A stretch of 52,145 nucleotides of DNA, taken from Actinomycetes bacterium (GTDB lineage Bacteria; Actinomycetota; Acidimicrobiia; Acidimicrobiales; Acidimicrobiaceae). The notes under the pieces were generated by a model, which worked only from the letters and a program-made list of their open reading frames with translations, was not told the DNA's origin and made no database searches. This document shows positions 17,635 to 27,170 of the stretch, piece after piece. The number at the start of each line of letters is the position of its first letter. Positions within the stretch are counted from its first letter, which is position 1. A program made the position numbers and the translations under genes. The stretch is taken from the NCBI GenBank assembly GCA_021805205.1, contig JAJZFV010000020.1, positions 1-52,145 on the forward strand, in the 5' to 3' direction.

Positions 17635-18414
17635 TTAAACCATCCAAGTACGACGTATGCCGTCGCCGAAGTTTGGTGAGATCATCCATTCGGTACCAAA
17701 GCCCATACGCAACTGCTCATCGGTGAAGTTGAAGACAAATCCGACTCCTAGTTGCTGACTCTTATGAACTTCAAGCGACCTCTTCTTGACGTCGACAAAG
17801 TCTGTGACGTCGATGAAGGTGTCCAACTCCGCCTCAGGGGTGCCGAAGTCTCCAGATGGTCCTTGATCTTCGTTGGGGCCGTCAAATGCACCTTGCTCTG
17901 CCGCCATCTTCATCATCGCCTCTAGGTAGTCGCGATTCATCGTCGCCTGGAAGAATGGTATCGACGCAATCTCGGCGGCTCGGCGAGCAACCTTGTGAAC
18001 CATGATGTGGTCGGGGTGGCCATAGCCACCATTTCGATCGTATCCAACGATGACATCGACGCCCTCTTCGGCGACGATATCGACGACTCGCTTGGCCGCC
18101 TCTTCAAGATCGGCGTTGCAGAATGCGACGGGGTTAGCATTTGCCTCGGTGCCAGCCATTCCTGAGTCGTGGTAACCGAGAAGGACTAGTCGGTCGACAC
18201 CAATGATCTCGGCCGAAGCAGCTACCTCTTTCCTTCTAACCGCGGCCAACTCCTCCTTTGAAGCGACGAATCCTTCGGGGTACTCTCCCTCTTCGCCGTT
18301 GGTACAGGTAACTAGGATAACCCGGTCACCATTTGCTTTAGCTTTGGCCATCGACCCAGAGGTAAGCATGCACTCGTCGTCGGGGTGCGCATGGAGATAC
18401 AATATCGTTGCCAC
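17635..18414 (-). CDS. LmbE/PIG-L family deacetylase, MshB/Mca-like
   Basis: The 259-residue enzyme carries the LmbE zinc motif HAHPDDE at residues 8-14 and the second motif GGYGHPDH around 135. Zn ligands are the His and Asp of HPDD and the His of GHPDH. In actinobacteria this family includes MshB, which deacetylates GlcNAc-inositol in mycothiol synthesis, and Mca, which cleaves mycothiol conjugates during detoxification. The YDRNGGYGHPDH stretch resembles both, so I leave the exact member open. GTG at 18414 follows GGAAG. The product is cytoplasmic. It is flanked by a terminator-like hairpin downstream and an open gap upstream, so it is monocistronic. Confidence 0.85.
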   Translation of the reverse strand: MATILYLHAHPDDECMLTSGSMAKAKANGDRVILVTCTNGEEGEYPEGFVASKEELAAVRRKEVAASAEIIGVDRLVLLGYHDSGMAGTEANANPVAFCNADLEEAAKRVVDIVAEEGVDVIVGYDRNGGYGHPDHIMVHKVARRAAEIASIPFFQATMNRDYLEAMMKMAAEQGAFDGPNEDQGPSGDFGTPEAELDTFIDVTDFVDVKKRSLEVHKSQQLGVGFVFNFTDEQLRMGFGTEWMISPNFGDGIRRTWMV

Positions 18415-18731
18415 TAAAAAACTTCCTTCACCATTGCCTCGTTAATCGAGCTATACATTCGGTAGTTAAACAAGAATTTAGTGATTTAAATTGCCTAGCC
18501 ACCTCTTGGGAAACATTAATGTGCAACTCGATCCCAAGGCCTCGACTTATACCAATTGTGCCTCGGCAATAAGAGGTAAGCACTATAGATATGCAGCTAG
18601 AGGTGGTAAAACTTACCTTTGATCAATCGGTCAAATTCACAAATACCAAAGCAATTGGTCCATCAACTAGCTCCATCGAAGCTTTGCTTCGACGACTGTA
18701 GCCATAAAGCGAAATAAGATCATTGATACAT
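18415..18731. other. Divergent intergenic region
   Basis: About 315 bases between the LmbE-like gene and a small membrane protein gene, which are divergent. It must hold both promoters. I see no convincing operator palindrome, leader structure or short gene. Confidence 0.35.
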
Positions 18732-19223
18732 ATGGCTCGCAAAAAAAGATACTCATTCCCAAGGGTCGGCGATGGCCGAAGAAGTCGGATCTGGTCAGGA
18801 GTCACCATCTTTCTGACTCTGCTACAGATCGGCCTCGGTCAGGCGACCAACCTCTACGTCAAGATTCCGACGAGCCACCCCGGAGCGGGAAAGAACTTCG
18901 CGACTGGGGCATACCCATCGATTAAGTGGGCCCTATCTTCTACTTCGATGCCACTTCTGCAGAGTCACATCGTAGTAGGAGTACTGTTATTCCTCGCCGC
19001 CCTCTATACCACTATCGTGGTCGGTGACACCAAAGACAATATAGCGATCTCGCTCTCGGTAATTGGCATCAGCACCGTCATCATCTCTGCCCTCTATGGG
19101 GTGACATTTCTCCAGGCACAAGCAAATACCAATGCAATCGTGATGGCGGTTGGCTCACTGGTCACCATCGCGACCTACTTTGCATTAATGGTGCGAGCAT
19201 TTGGCCTCCGAAGAAGCTTCTAA
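18732..19223 (+). CDS. Small four-helix integral membrane protein of unknown function
   Basis: About 163 residues with a basic N-terminus (MARKKRYSFPRVGDGRRSR) and four hydrophobic segments: VTIFLTLLQIGLG, a pair in IVVGVLLFLAALYTTIVVG and ISLSVIGISTVIISALYG, then IVMAVGSLVTIATYFALMV. I use ATG at 18732 rather than an in-frame TTG nine bases upstream. The loop between helices 1 and 2 is long and Ser/Pro/Gly-rich. I do not recognise a family, though the layout recalls small cytochrome-like or heme-copper accessory membrane proteins without visible heme ligands. It converges on the UDP-glucose dehydrogenase gene with 12 bases between. Confidence 0.7.
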   Translation: MARKKRYSFPRVGDGRRSRIWSGVTIFLTLLQIGLGQATNLYVKIPTSHPGAGKNFATGAYPSIKWALSSTSMPLLQSHIVVGVLLFLAALYTTIVVGDTKDNIAISLSVIGISTVIISALYGVTFLQAQANTNAIVMAVGSLVTIATYFALMVRAFGLRRSF

Positions 19224-19235
19224 ATACCCTTTTGA

Positions 19236-20624
19236 TCAGGCAACATCTCCACGAACAAGTGGCGAATCATCAATCGTCCAAGAAAGCGGTCTCCAGATGA
19301 TCGGCTTGAAGCGATCTTGATGTCCACGACCGACGCCCATCGCCACGAATCCGGCTTGAGCATATCGATCTAGGTCCAAGACGCCAACCCCATCGAATAC
19401 GACAACCCCTGCCATCTTTCGAAGCAACTCTTCCGGTGATAGCTCGCTAAATTGACTCCAGCTAGCGCCAATAACCACGATGTCAGCTCCATCTACGGCT
19501 TCATCGATGGATATCGCCCTCTTTGCAATTGACTTTTCTTGGCTCTGATTCAACTTGGCCATCGGATCGTATCCCACGACGACTGCGCCGGCTAAAGTCA
19601 GCTGTTGCGCCAAGTAGAGCGCCGGCGAATCCCTGGTATCGTCGGTACCAGCCTTGAATGAGAGGCCCAGAAGAGCCACCTTTGCCCCCTCTAGTCCGCC
19701 ATTTACCCGAGATAGGCGGTCGACGACTCGACCTCTTGTTACTTCATTGGCTTCGATTGCCCCGTCGACGACCAATGAATTTAGACCAAGGGAACGAGAG
19801 ATCGCAACCATTCCCGACGTGTCCTTGGGAAGGCACGAGCCACCCCAACCAATACCAGGGTTTAGAAAATCTCCACCGATCCGACTGTCCATCCCTACGC
19901 CCTTTAGTACCCTATGGGCCTCCGTACCCAAAGTTTCACATAGGGCCGCCACTTCGTTGGCGAACGACACTTTCACCGCCAAAAACGCGTTCGATGCGTA
20001 CTTTACTAACTCAGCACCACGGCGATCAAGGGTAAGAAGCTCCATCTCATCGGGGTACAGACTTGCTACCTTTAACAGAGCTTCACCCTCGCCGCCAACG
20101 ACAACTCGATCCGGATTCATAAAGTCATAGACGCTTTGCCCCTCCCGAAGAAATTCTGGGTTGGATAAGACGCTCACTGCAACGTTATCCCTAGCCGAAT
20201 CGTGACATATCAACTCAAGGGCCTCACAAGTTCCGGGGGGAACGGTACTCTTTACCACCACGTAGGTGTCCTTAGTTGCACACCGTGCGACTTGCCTTGC
20301 AGCAGCTGCAATGATCGTAAGGTTTGGATCTCCACTTGGCATTGGCGGTGTGCCAACGCACAATAAGACTACTTCAGCCTCGAAGAGCCCCTCTTCTAAG
20401 GATTGGTGAAGCTGAATCCGACCGCGAGATAGCGCCTTCGAATAGATTCGATCTAAGTCAGGCTCATAGATAGGTATTTCACCCATCGATAGCATTGCAA
20501 GTCGATCGGGATCCTTCTCAACCAAGTGGATACTGTGGCCAATCTCAGCGAAGCACCCAGCTGCAGTTAGCCCAACGTAGCCGCCGCCAATGATCAATAT
20601 CGTTGACTCTTTAAATCTTTTCAT
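19236..20624 (-). CDS. UDP-glucose 6-dehydrogenase family protein
   Basis: About 462 residues, oxidising an NDP-sugar (most likely UDP-glucose to UDP-glucuronate) with two NAD+. The N-terminal Rossmann motif is IIGGGYVGLTAAGCFAEIGH, the catalytic cysteine sits in GWGGSCLPKD near residue 255, and the C-terminal domain has the expected LGLSFKAGTDDTRDSP. I chose ATG at 20624 because GGAGA stands four bases ahead; an upstream in-frame ATG at 20675 lacks a ribosome site. It is the last gene of the glycan operon, 77 bases after the ABC exporter gene. GDP-mannose dehydrogenase is the alternative within the superfamily, but the operon's epimerase favours the UDP-sugar route. Confidence 0.92.
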   Translation of the reverse strand: MKRFKESTILIIGGGYVGLTAAGCFAEIGHSIHLVEKDPDRLAMLSMGEIPIYEPDLDRIYSKALSRGRIQLHQSLEEGLFEAEVVLLCVGTPPMPSGDPNLTIIAAAARQVARCATKDTYVVVKSTVPPGTCEALELICHDSARDNVAVSVLSNPEFLREGQSVYDFMNPDRVVVGGEGEALLKVASLYPDEMELLTLDRRGAELVKYASNAFLAVKVSFANEVAALCETLGTEAHRVLKGVGMDSRIGGDFLNPGIGWGGSCLPKDTSGMVAISRSLGLNSLVVDGAIEANEVTRGRVVDRLSRVNGGLEGAKVALLGLSFKAGTDDTRDSPALYLAQQLTLAGAVVVGYDPMAKLNQSQEKSIAKRAISIDEAVDGADIVVIGASWSQFSELSPEELLRKMAGVVVFDGVGVLDLDRYAQAGFVAMGVGRGHQDRFKPIIWRPLSWTIDDSPLVRGDVA

Positions 20625-20701
20625 CGACTCTCCTTTAAATTGTTTGATCACAACCATGTACCGATCGGTCGCCATAGCAACAGATCTCCGCCTACCTCGA
20701 T

Positions 20702-22489
20702 TTAGCGATACAAAAGAGGAGGATGGTCCTCTTGACTTTGCGTTGCATTGAAGTACCTGCTGTGACTTTGGGCGATGATGCGGCCATCTACCATGCGATA
20801 CATAACGTCACATAGCCCAGCAGTTGACTCTTGGTGGGTTATCACAATGGTTGTTCTGCCACGCGCCGCCGATTCAAGTGCTCCCGCGATCACCACTTCG
20901 AGCGATGGATCGATACCAACGGTAGGTTCATCAAAGATGATGATCGATGAGTCTTTAAGTACAGCTCGAGCAATTGCGACACATTGCCGCTGACCGCCTG
21001 AGAGGCTGGCTCCTTTTTCCGCGACAATGGTGTCAAAACCCATTGGCAGTGACTTTATTACCTCAATTACTCCAGCTTGAGCCGCTGCCCTTATTGCATC
21101 GAGCCTCTCTGCCCCTGGAGAACCGTAGACAATATTTTCCCAAATCGTTCCAGAGAAGATGAAGGTCTCCTGCGGCAGGTAAGAGATGTGGCTTCTAAGG
21201 GTCTTCAAATCGACGTCTTTGACACTTACCCCACCGATGAGGACATCTCCGGCACTAGCTTCAACCAGGCGAGGTATCAACTTAGCAATAGTTGATTTTC
21301 CGGCACCGGTCTCACCTACAATCGCAACTTTTGTCCCCGATCGGATGGTAAATGTTATATCTTCTGCGATAGTCTCATCGAAGTATTTGACTTGAACGCC
21401 CCTAAATTCGATGTCGCCATCTGAGTAGTCGAGGCATTGATCCGCAGGAAATGTCTCGACCGATTCATCGGCCAAAAGAAGTTCAACCACTCGCTCCCGC
21501 GCCGCCAGCCCTGCGCCAATTATCCCGGCCCTCTTGGTGAGTTGCTGTAGAGGTTTATAGATCGAACGGGCGTAACTGGTCACAACCAGAATCATTCCGA
21601 CCGATAGCGACTTTGATAAGACCGCAACTCCACCAAATAGGACAAATAACGCGATAGTGAGATTCAAGGTCGAAGTGGCCGAAGCATTCATAGCTGCCTG
21701 GTGCATATTTGAACGCATTGAATGCGAAGTCGAGGCTTTGATTAGACGCTGAAAGCGACCTCTTTCAACGATCTCGCCATTTGATGTTTGAACCACCACT
21801 AATCCAGTTAGCGCTTGTTGAGCAACAGAATTAGCCTGCCCTTCATAGTCCCTGGCTCTGCGTGACTCCGCTTTGACTCTGGTCATAAAGAAGCCCAAGT
21901 CAAAGAGGATAAAGAGGCCGAGGGCAAGTACCGAAAGTAAATATAGTGGCCCCAGAAGGGCAAGTATTATAAGTATTCCGGCTATCGAAAGAGACGAATT
22001 TACAAGGGTTGGGATCGAGTCAACCATGGCTCGCTGAATCGACTGCACATCGGCGATCAACCTGGTATTTAGGTCACCCTGCTTACGTCTTTGAAAAAAT
22101 GAGGGTGGTTGTCGCAGCAGATGGTCAAAGATCCTGATCTGCAATTGGTTCGTAAAGACCATACCGGCGTTGGTAAATGCAAGCGCGCTGAAGTAGGTCG
22201 CAACACCACCTAGCAACGCCAAAGCAGCCATAGAAGAGGCTACGGCATACAAAAGTTGGCTTCGAGAAGATATAGCTCCAAGAAACAGTGGCGCCCTTGC
22301 GTGGCCGAAGACCGAATCGACAACTATCTTTAGCGGCCAAGGGGTAGCCCAGGTAATTACGGCGTTGATCGATGCAAAGAGTAGTCCGACTGCGATCCTC
22401 CCCTTGGCGCTCGATACAAAGTCGGCCATTATCGATACCTTGGGTGCCTTAGTTTGATCTGATCTCCGAGGGCTAACTAAATGCTGCAT
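20702..22489 (-). CDS. One-piece ABC exporter (MsbA-like: TMD fused to NBD)
   Basis: The 595-residue protein has an N-terminal transmembrane domain of about six helices (residues 25-320) and a C-terminal ATPase with Walker A GETGAGKST near 398, signature LSGGQRQ near 500 and Walker B SSIIIFDEPTVG. This is the half-transporter layout of MsbA/lipid and peptide exporters, acting as a homodimer in the cytoplasmic membrane. ATG follows GAGGA by five bases and overlaps the upstream glycosyltransferase stop by 17 bases. In this operon it probably flips or exports the assembled glycolipid or glycan; the cargo is inferred from context. Confidence 0.9.
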   Translation of the reverse strand: MQHLVSPRRSDQTKAPKVSIMADFVSSAKGRIAVGLLFASINAVITWATPWPLKIVVDSVFGHARAPLFLGAISSRSQLLYAVASSMAALALLGGVATYFSALAFTNAGMVFTNQLQIRIFDHLLRQPPSFFQRRKQGDLNTRLIADVQSIQRAMVDSIPTLVNSSLSIAGILIILALLGPLYLLSVLALGLFILFDLGFFMTRVKAESRRARDYEGQANSVAQQALTGLVVVQTSNGEIVERGRFQRLIKASTSHSMRSNMHQAAMNASATSTLNLTIALFVLFGGVAVLSKSLSVGMILVVTSYARSIYKPLQQLTKRAGIIGAGLAARERVVELLLADESVETFPADQCLDYSDGDIEFRGVQVKYFDETIAEDITFTIRSGTKVAIVGETGAGKSTIAKLIPRLVEASAGDVLIGGVSVKDVDLKTLRSHISYLPQETFIFSGTIWENIVYGSPGAERLDAIRAAAQAGVIEVIKSLPMGFDTIVAEKGASLSGGQRQCVAIARAVLKDSSIIIFDEPTVGIDPSLEVVIAGALESAARGRTTIVITHQESTAGLCDVMYRMVDGRIIAQSHSRYFNATQSQEDHPPLLYR

Positions 22490-23615
22490 CTAAGTCCTCT
22501 ATGAAGAGATCTCTCTCAAGAATCTCTGCCACAGTATCGTCCCAGGAAAACTTCTCGACAACCCTCGCCCTTGCCTTAGCTGAAAGCTCGTGCGCAAGAG
22601 ATGGGTTGTCCATAATGAGCTCGATAGCAGAAGATAGAGCTATCGGCCCTGGATCGGTAAGCAAAATGGCCAAGTCTAAAGTGATCGAGCGGATCGAGGG
22701 GGTATCGGTAGCGACCACCGGTATCCCACCTGCCATGTACTCCAATACCTTCAAGGGAGAGAAGTAGAAGTCGTTAGACCTTACATAAGGTGCGACTCCA
22801 ACGTCGAACGTCGCAATCTCTTTAGGAACGTCACTCATAGGCACCGCGCCAACAAATTCAATCGATTGTGCACAAGAAAGTGACGACGCCAGTTGCCGCA
22901 GGTGTTCCCCGCGTGGACCTTCGCCTACGATCTTGACTCGAAAACTTCTGCCGCGCTCATGGAGCAACTCAGCAGCCAAAAGGAGGTTTTCAACGCCATG
23001 CCACCCCTTTAGAGACCCCACAAAGCCAATGGTAAATAGACCGAATTGCTGCGCTTTTGGAAGTTCAAAGTCATCGACGGCAACTCCATTTGGAACCACC
23101 CGAATTCGCGCTGCACCATTTGAGGCAGCATAGGGAATTAGTGCAGAGGTTACACATACGACATCAGCACCTACAATTGCCGATCGTTCATCCTCTGCTG
23201 CTTTGGCGTGTTCGGCAAGGAGAAAGTGGTTGGCGCGCTCTTTAGCCACTGGGGCGTTGATCTCGAGGATCCGCCTCAGACCGAACTCAGCTGCGATCTT
23301 TCCCCCTTCACCAAAGAAGAGGCTCAACCGCTCATAGATTAAATCAAAGTCGTATCTTTGTAGCTCCTCCCTCAGAGCTTGTGCGAATCTTTTTGATGCC
23401 TCAATCTTGGAGAGGTCGTTGGACTTTACTTTGTCAAAGTAGATTTGGTGAACTGTGGCATCGACCGCAGATAAATCTTTTACCGAAGTCACGAAGAGAT
23501 GGACCTCGTGACCCAATCTTTTGGCACTCTGGCAAAAACGGGCGACGTGGACCGAAGCACCCTTTACACCGCCGATAGCGATGCCTGGATCGAAGAGAAT
23601 GTATGCGATCTTCAT
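22473..23615 (-). CDS. Glycosyltransferase family 4 protein
   Basis: The 380-residue protein is GT4/GT-B like: N-terminal MKIAYILFDPGIAIGG with GVKGASVHVARF, then the C-terminal donor domain with IGFVGSLKGWHGVENLL, RVKIVGEGPRG and the E-x7-E region APYVRSNDFYFSPLKVLEYMAGG. The reaction is transfer of a sugar from a nucleotide donor with retention; donor and acceptor are unknown. ATG overlaps the previous stop (ATGA) and has GGGAG ahead. It belongs to the overlapping glycan operon, between a second GT4 gene and the ABC exporter. Confidence 0.9.
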   Translation of the reverse strand: MKIAYILFDPGIAIGGVKGASVHVARFCQSAKRLGHEVHLFVTSVKDLSAVDATVHQIYFDKVKSNDLSKIEASKRFAQALREELQRYDFDLIYERLSLFFGEGGKIAAEFGLRRILEINAPVAKERANHFLLAEHAKAAEDERSAIVGADVVCVTSALIPYAASNGAARIRVVPNGVAVDDFELPKAQQFGLFTIGFVGSLKGWHGVENLLLAAELLHERGRSFRVKIVGEGPRGEHLRQLASSLSCAQSIEFVGAVPMSDVPKEIATFDVGVAPYVRSNDFYFSPLKVLEYMAGGIPVVATDTPSIRSITLDLAILLTDPGPIALSSAIELIMDNPSLAHELSAKARARVVEKFSWDDTVAEILERDLFIEDLDAAFS

Positions 23616-24901
23616 CTAATCTCTCCCTCTGTCTCAAGGTCGTCAAACCTCGGGGCAACGGCTGCCATTAGCTCTGCGACCATATCATTTGCCATATCTT
23701 TCGAAAACTCCATCTCCACCTTGCCTCGAGCTCGATTAGCTAGCCCCGCAAGAGTCTCCCTATCGTCGATTAGTTCAATCATCACCTTCGCTAGGGCTCG
23801 AACATCACCACTTCGATAGATCCTCCCCGAGATCCGATCCTCTATCGCCTCTTTAATTCCGTCGATATCGGCGCCAACGACAACCTTGCCGCAGGCCATG
23901 GCTTCCAGTAGAACATTCGGGATACCATCGCTATCGCCATCTGGTAGGACAACTGAGGGGTGGACAAAGACCGAAGATCGCGATAGCTCGTTGATCACTC
24001 CTTGGCGATCTTGAGAACCCAGAAAGGTGATTCGCCCTCTAATTCCGAGAAGGGAAGCCTTCTCTTCTAAGCTCTGTCGCAGGGGGCCATCGCCGACCAT
24101 CCGCAAATTGAAGGACCTACCTCTAGCTTGCACGATCGCGAGGGCGTCGATGAGATCACCGTACCCCTTTTTGGGGACGAGTCGACCTACTGTAACCAAC
24201 CGAAGTACGTCGTCTTCGATCATTGACCTCTCGGTAGTGGAAAACTGGTCAGGTCGAAACTTATCCAAGTCGACGCCGTGGCGAAGCAGCTTCAACTTGC
24301 CACCATGACCCGATAGATCGCAGCTTGACTTTTGAGCCACGTCTTTAAGTGCCTTAGAGGAGCAGAGGAGGACGAAGCTCGCCATCTCTACCTTTTTTCG
24401 TAGCGATAAGGGTGACGATTGAACTATGTCCTTGGCGTGACCCGCCATCGAGAAGGTAGTTCCACTAATCTGAGCTGCAACTAGGGCCGCCGATGATGGA
24501 GAGTGAGCAAAGGCACCGTGGAGGTGGTCGATCCCATCTAGTCGAATAAGGCGCGAAAGGCTGATTCCATATGCGACGTTCTTGAACCAAGCCCGCCTAT
24601 CTTTACCCATGGGTAGGGCTCGGACTACCTGATAGTAACTTCTTGGCGAGAGGGTCATCAATCTAAGGTGCTCTAAAAATATCCTTAGCCCTTCTCTCTT
24701 GGCAGAATAACCCTCAGTCAAGTAGTTGATATTGGCCTTCAACCTCTTTACGTCACCATCGATGATCGGTTCTCTGGGATCTGCTATGGCATAGACAACT
24801 AGCTCGAAGCCACGCTCTTCAAGTCCAAGCATCTCCTCTAGGACAAATGTCTCGGAGAGCCTTGGAAAGCGCTTTACAACGTATCCGATTCGACGCGCCA
24901 C
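23612..24901 (-). CDS. Glycosyltransferase family 4 protein
   Basis: About 429 residues. The N-terminus RRIGYVVKRFPRLSETFVLEE and the GHAKDI segment are typical of GT4 enzymes of the colanic-acid WcaL/exopolysaccharide type. The donor domain has VTVGRLVPKKGYGDLIDA, RMVGDGPL and the EAMACGKVVVGADIDGIKE motif. I chose GTG at 24901, which overlaps the upstream stop by one base (TAGTG) and has GAGG five bases ahead; the longer frame from ATG at 24949 would overlap the upstream gene by 49 bases. The product probably adds one sugar to the operon's glycan. Confidence 0.9.
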   Translation of the reverse strand: MARRIGYVVKRFPRLSETFVLEEMLGLEERGFELVVYAIADPREPIIDGDVKRLKANINYLTEGYSAKREGLRIFLEHLRLMTLSPRSYYQVVRALPMGKDRRAWFKNVAYGISLSRLIRLDGIDHLHGAFAHSPSSAALVAAQISGTTFSMAGHAKDIVQSSPLSLRKKVEMASFVLLCSSKALKDVAQKSSCDLSGHGGKLKLLRHGVDLDKFRPDQFSTTERSMIEDDVLRLVTVGRLVPKKGYGDLIDALAIVQARGRSFNLRMVGDGPLRQSLEEKASLLGIRGRITFLGSQDRQGVINELSRSSVFVHPSVVLPDGDSDGIPNVLLEAMACGKVVVGADIDGIKEAIEDRISGRIYRSGDVRALAKVMIELIDDRETLAGLANRARGKVEMEFSKDMANDMVAELMAAVAPRFDDLETEGEIR

Positions 24902-26199
24902 TACGCCCTCAGATCCACATCTGACATCGTCACAGAGGTCAAGTCGCATCTTGCCTGATCACTATTGGCTTCATCGCCCCCAAGATTCGCTATCCCTTTG
25001 CGACTTGGAACTACGATTTGACTAGCAAAGCGCGGTATCGCTGACATTTCAAGAGCCACCGACTCCCCAAGGATTGGCTCCTCCCAGAATCTATTTAGTA
25101 GGCCCACGATCTGGTCCAGATTCCACTCTTGAGTTGAAACTAATTCGCCGAAGCCAAGAGAGGCGAAGATCCTTCCTCGAACCAACTGTTCCTCTCGAGG
25201 AAAGATCCTTGGCAGATAGATAGCTGGGACTCGAGCGGCAGCGAGCTCCAGCGTGGTGTTGTAACCACCCATCGATAGGGCGACCCTAGCTTGGGCTACC
25301 AGGGCTTCAAAGTTGGCACAGAACTCGATTAGCTCAATATTTTCATATCCTTCGGCAAGGAGGTTGAGCTGATGCAGGGCACCTCGATCCATCAAAGGAC
25401 CGGTTACAACGATGGTTCTGTATCCTGTCGCCCTGCCAAGGAGCACCCCTAGCTCACAAAGAGCAAAGCCGTCGCCACCACCGCCGCTAGTAACTAAGAG
25501 GTGTCCTCCGTTGTAGTTTGGATCGCTAAAGAGCTCGCTCCTCCTTAGCCCCGCCTCGATAAACTCTGGCTTTCCGATGTAAGAGAGGTAATGAAGGCAG
25601 AGACCGGGGTCTAGTCCATATGCCTTAGCGATGTCAAAGAGGTTCTTTTCACCAAAGACGTACGCTCTGTTATAAAATGTGGCGATCGCCTCCAATTGAC
25701 CATCTGACCCCCATCCACTCTTCATGTTTTCAGGGGAATCGATGATGTCGCGCAGGCCGATAAATCGAAGGATAGAGGGACGTTCGGTCTTCAAAAAGTC
25801 AAGGACACCTCGAAGCTCCTGACCCATTCCTAGGGGCGAGTGATCTACATAAAAGATCTCTGGCGAAAACCTCTTTATGACGTCGATAATGATCGCTGCT
25901 CTTGCTCGTTTGATCAGAGAAATAGGAATCTCAATTCCATACGCCTGGTACTGATCCGTCCCCACCTTTACCACCGGTGGAAGCTCAACCAATTCGATCT
26001 GTGACGGCACTTCAAAGCTAGATGCGACTCGAGACCCTGTCACGATCACTATCCGCATCTGCTTCGAACTTCGTACCAACGCCTCAGCTAGTGCAATGTT
26101 GCGACGAAGATGTCCTAATCCGTAGGTATCGTGAGAGTAGATGACGACGCGAGATGTACCTCGGCTGGTAATTTCATCGACAACTTCAAAGTCACTCAT
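24901..26199 (-). CDS. MurG-like (GT28-type) predicted glycosyltransferase
   Basis: The 432-residue protein shows the pattern of predicted glycosyltransferases related to MurG: YSHDTYGLGHLRRNIALAEAL near the start, VTSGGGGDG in the middle and SMGGYNTTLELAAARVPAIYLPR in the donor domain, where the GGYNT/E stretch contacts the nucleotide sugar. The GLGH motif is the acceptor-side glycine loop. It overlaps the epimerase gene by four bases (ATGA) and the following GT4 by one. No membrane span. Substrates are unknown; within the operon it likely acts early in assembling the lipid-linked or exported glycan. Confidence 0.85.
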   Translation of the reverse strand: MSDFEVVDEITSRGTSRVVIYSHDTYGLGHLRRNIALAEALVRSSKQMRIVIVTGSRVASSFEVPSQIELVELPPVVKVGTDQYQAYGIEIPISLIKRARAAIIIDVIKRFSPEIFYVDHSPLGMGQELRGVLDFLKTERPSILRFIGLRDIIDSPENMKSGWGSDGQLEAIATFYNRAYVFGEKNLFDIAKAYGLDPGLCLHYLSYIGKPEFIEAGLRRSELFSDPNYNGGHLLVTSGGGGDGFALCELGVLLGRATGYRTIVVTGPLMDRGALHQLNLLAEGYENIELIEFCANFEALVAQARVALSMGGYNTTLELAAARVPAIYLPRIFPREEQLVRGRIFASLGFGELVSTQEWNLDQIVGLLNRFWEEPILGESVALEMSAIPRFASQIVVPSRKGIANLGGDEANSDQARCDLTSVTMSDVDLRA

Positions 26200-27170
26200 A
26201 TTATCGCCTCGATCTCTACCTTTTGTCCTAGGTCTCGATAGACACCTTTGAAGAATGAAAACTGCGCTGCTATCCCCTCTTCGATCGAGTACCGAGGTTG
26301 ATATCCAAGGATCTCCTTTGCCAATGAAAGGTCAGCACCGGTGTGCATCACATCCCCCTTAGCAAATGGCCCATAGTTCACCTCGATACCTCTTCCTAGT
26401 TGCTCCTCGATCAGCTCTAGAACTCGAGCTATGGTAACTATCGATCCCCCGCCCACATTTAGCGCCAAACCACTCTCGCGCGCTTTGGCTGCGGCGATAG
26501 TGGCCTCGACGATGTCACGAACGTAGGTAAAGTCGCGACTTTGACTTCCATCTCCATAGATCTCGATGGGCTGATTTGAAAGTGCCGCCTTGATGAACTT
26601 ACGAAAACCCATATCGGGGCGCTGACGGGGGCCATAGACCGTGAAGTATCGAAGGGCGATCGTGGAAAGGCCCTCTTGGGCTGCGTCGAGAACCGTGCTC
26701 TCTGCCTCGAGCTTGCTCCATCCATATGGCGATACTGGATCTGTAGTTCCAACCTCTGAAAATGGCAGCGGTGCATCTCCGTAGACTGACGACGATGAGG
26801 CTGCGACCAAGCGAATCTCGGGGTTGACCCTCTTGATCGTCTGGATTAGTCGTTTGGTTGCGACAATGTTGTCACTTTGATACTTATCGAAGTCACTAAA
26901 GCTCGACCGTACCCCAGCCCTGCCGGCAAGGTGAAAGATGGTATCGACCCGGCCTAAGTATCGATCTAGATCAACTATCGCCAGATCGGCCTCTATAAGC
27001 TCAAAGTTGGGGTTCGAAGATAATAATTTCGCCCGATCTCGCTTTTCGACGGGATCGTAGGAGTCGGTAAATCCATCTACTCCAACGATCGAAACTCCGC
27101 CTTCGAGAAGCACATCGCAAAGGTGGGATCCAATGAATCCCGCAGCTCCGGTTACCATGACACGCTTCAT
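26196..27170 (-). CDS. NAD-dependent sugar epimerase/dehydratase (UDP-glucuronate 4-epimerase-like)
   Basis: The 324-residue extended SDR has VTGAAGFIGSHL at residues 6-17 for NAD binding, the SSSSVYGDAPLPFSE active-site strand, catalytic YGWSK, and RYFTVYGPRQRPDMG followed by GDGSQSRDFTYVRD, a run typical of UDP-glucuronate 4-epimerases and related enzymes. With the UDP-glucose dehydrogenase at the operon's end it would convert UDP-glucuronate to UDP-galacturonate; a UDP-glucose 4-epimerase is the alternative. It is the first gene of the minus-strand operon, preceded by an AT-rich 0.67-kb gap, and overlaps the next gene by four bases. Confidence 0.9.
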   Translation of the reverse strand: MKRVMVTGAAGFIGSHLCDVLLEGGVSIVGVDGFTDSYDPVEKRDRAKLLSSNPNFELIEADLAIVDLDRYLGRVDTIFHLAGRAGVRSSFSDFDKYQSDNIVATKRLIQTIKRVNPEIRLVAASSSSVYGDAPLPFSEVGTTDPVSPYGWSKLEAESTVLDAAQEGLSTIALRYFTVYGPRQRPDMGFRKFIKAALSNQPIEIYGDGSQSRDFTYVRDIVEATIAAAKARESGLALNVGGGSIVTIARVLELIEEQLGRGIEVNYGPFAKGDVMHTGADLSLAKEILGYQPRYSIEEGIAAQFSFFKGVYRDLGQKVEIEAII

